The notes under the pieces: generated by a model
What the model was told of the DNA's origin: nothing
The model's input: the letters and a program-made list of their open reading frames with translations, nothing else
Database searches by the model: none
Program-made: the position numbers and the translations under genes
Shown here: positions 62,837-64,000 of the stretch, in pieces
Layout of the letters: the number at the start of each line of letters is the position of its first letter
How positions within the stretch are numbered: position 1 is the first letter of the stretch
From: Fischerella sp. PCC 9431
Lineage (GTDB): Bacteria > Cyanobacteriota > Cyanobacteriia > Cyanobacteriales > Nostocaceae
Assembly: GCF_000447295.1 (NCBI RefSeq)
Contig: NZ_KE650771.1
Span: 4,416,282 to 4,480,281, forward strand
Length of the DNA stretch: 64,000 bases
Direction of reading: 5' to 3'

Positions 62837-64000
62837 ATGCAAGAGCTACTTTATATAGAAATACCTACACCGGACACATCAACAGTATGCAAATGGTTAC
62901 AGACTGACTTTGAACCAGGAATTGGGGAAAAACTGGCGACACCGGATGGTTTTTGCCTGAGAATGATAGGAAATACAGATAATAGCAGAAGTATTCCGGA
63001 AAACTTCAGTGAACTTTCTATTTTTATTTGGTCAGTACAGCGCACTACTTACCTGAAGCTGTTCCGGTGGTCAGATCAAGCCTTTCCTCAAGAAAAACAA
63101 ATTCTCAAAACCCTGACAACTGCAATTAGAAGCCGCTTTCCCCATCAATACCCAGAACCACCAACCATAGATTTATCCCAGCAATCGATATTTGAAGCAC
63201 TAGCCCCCCATTATCCCCTTACCGTCAAATATTTTCAAAAAATGCCTCATGGCGAATATGACCTGAAACGAGTGTACTGGTGGGAGCAACGCTGGCGTCA
63301 AGGCGTACGCAACCCCCAGAAACCGCGTCAGGTATTGTTTGCTCATCAGAAGGAATGGGGACACGGGAGACAAGGGAGCAGGGAGCAGGGAGCAGGGAGA
63401 GTTGGGGACGCGGAGAATAAACACAAATACCCAATGCCCAATGCCCAATGCCCCATGCCCCATGCCCAATATGATCTAATCTACATCGGCAGTGCGCTTG
63501 GGGTTATTCATGCGGCTGTGATGGCAAAATTAGGCTACAAGGTGCTGTTGGTGGAACGCTTGCCTTTTGGACGCATGAACCGGGAATGGAATATTTCTCG
63601 TGATGAAATTCAAAGCTTGATTAATTTAGGTTTACTGACATCTAGCGAAGTTGAATCCATTATTGCCCGTGAATATAAAGATGGATTTAACAAATTTTTT
63701 GATGCTTATGTTCCCAAGCAACTAAAAGCACCCATTCTACACACTCCCACAGTTCTAAATTTAGGGTTAGATTCTGAGAGATTGCTTCAACTGTGTGGAC
63801 AAAAGCTGTTAGCTGCTGGTGGTGAAATCTGGGATGAAACAGAGTTTATTAAAGCTGATATTTATAAATCAGAGGTTGTTGTTACACTTAAAAACTTAAG
63901 CAATCAAATAGACAAGCAAGCAAGCGGAAGAGTGCTTGTTGATGCGATGGGAACAGCATCACCGATCGCTTGGCAATTAAATGGTGGTCGTGCTTTTGAC
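62837..64000 (+). CDS. CruA/CruP-like lycopene cyclase, 3'-truncated by the window
   Basis: 388 codons are open to the window end with no stop. After an N-terminal extension (MQELLYIEIPTPDTSTVCKW, ~1-170) comes an FAD Rossmann motif, YDLIYIGSALGVIHAAVMAK, then VLLVERLPFGRMNREWNISR; the REWNISR box is typical of the CruA/CruP lycopene cyclase family and separates it from CrtL/CrtY. A repeat-derived linker of about 38 residues (~172-210; GRQGSREQGAGRVG and MPNAQCPMPHAQ) joins the two parts. It fits beta-ring formation on lycopene in the same window as zeta-carotene desaturase. CruA versus CruP cannot be settled from the visible part. Confidence 0.8.
   Translation, partial: MQELLYIEIPTPDTSTVCKWLQTDFEPGIGEKLATPDGFCLRMIGNTDNSRSIPENFSELSIFIWSVQRTTYLKLFRWSDQAFPQEKQILKTLTTAIRSRFPHQYPEPPTIDLSQQSIFEALAPHYPLTVKYFQKMPHGEYDLKRVYWWEQRWRQGVRNPQKPRQVLFAHQKEWGHGRQGSREQGAGRVGDAENKHKYPMPNAQCPMPHAQYDLIYIGSALGVIHAAVMAKLGYKVLLVERLPFGRMNREWNISRDEIQSLINLGLLTSSEVESIIAREYKDGFNKFFDAYVPKQLKAPILHTPTVLNLGLDSERLLQLCGQKLLAAGGEIWDETEFIKADIYKSEVVVTLKNLSNQIDKQASGRVLVDAMGTASPIAWQLNGGRAFD

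Overview
The window is chromosomal DNA from a filamentous, heterocyst-type (Nostocales-like) cyanobacterium. The basis is gene content: psbZ, psb34, a zeta-carotene desaturase, a CruA/CruP-type lycopene cyclase, a Tab2-family protein, a ThiO-ThiG fusion, and several cyanobacteria-only DUF families. The DNA style agrees: many HIP1 octamers (GCGATCGC), 7-bp tandem repeats (STRRs) in most spacers, and many small palindromic repeats. I see no rRNA, tRNA, prophage or CRISPR array. This is core genome plus accessory repeats, one IS200/IS605-type element, one probable toxin-antitoxin pair and one clear pseudogene.

Layout. 0-8 kb: a TPR protein; a 9 x 20-bp tandem array touching the stop codon of a DUF1636 gene that sits under a cobalamin riboswitch; a GatD-type amidotransferase; prfB with its programmed frameshift; then a same-strand run of DUF3285, ybeY, dgkA, trpG/pabA and a degenerate MBL-fold protein. 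8-20 kb: lipoprotein, MscS channel, short PepSY-type protein, a DHH-CBS-CBS-nucleotidyltransferase fusion, psbZ, ribH, a YtxH/DUF948 cluster, IscA/HesB-like protein and a DUF6930-type protein. 20-29 kb: an AT-rich stretch with an unknown 365-aa protein, a tiny ribbon-helix-helix protein, zds, SRPBCC protein, ferredoxin, cobQ, PrxQ and MgtC. 29-43 kb: a PEP-synthase-like protein with a degraded N-terminal half, Tab2, glucan phosphorylase, S-formylglutathione hydrolase, an unknown membrane protein, YbjN, DUF3318, a phytase-like secreted esterase and pgi. 43-54 kb: a TA pair split by repeats, a 9 x 21-bp array, livM-livG, an ArsR regulator with a palindromic operator candidate, Uma2-GST, a lone TnpB element, a MidA-like methyltransferase, a 31-aa membrane peptide, a beta-hydroxyacid dehydrogenase and an orphan DNA methyltransferase. 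54-64 kb: a TPR protein, psb34, thiO-thiG, a frameshifted [2Fe-2S] ferredoxin pseudogene, cimA and the 5' part of a CruA/CruP-like cyclase that runs off the window.

The most unusual theme is repeat DNA inside genes. Strings that normally fill spacers (purine- or pyrimidine-rich heptamers and GACGCG/CAGACG palindromes) lie in frame inside at least four conserved enzymes: the CBS/nucleotidyltransferase fusion, the MidA-like methyltransferase, ThiO and the CruA-like cyclase. Each time they fall in a place that looks like an inter-domain or surface linker. Repeats also abut stop codons (DUF1636, thiOG), split a TA operon, and form two nine-copy arrays with periods of 20 and 21 bp. I found no clear new defence or secondary-metabolite system. 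The best candidates for something undescribed are the in-frame repeat insertions, the two nine-copy arrays, the paired hairpins at 39.5 kb, and the riboswitch-controlled DUF1636 gene.
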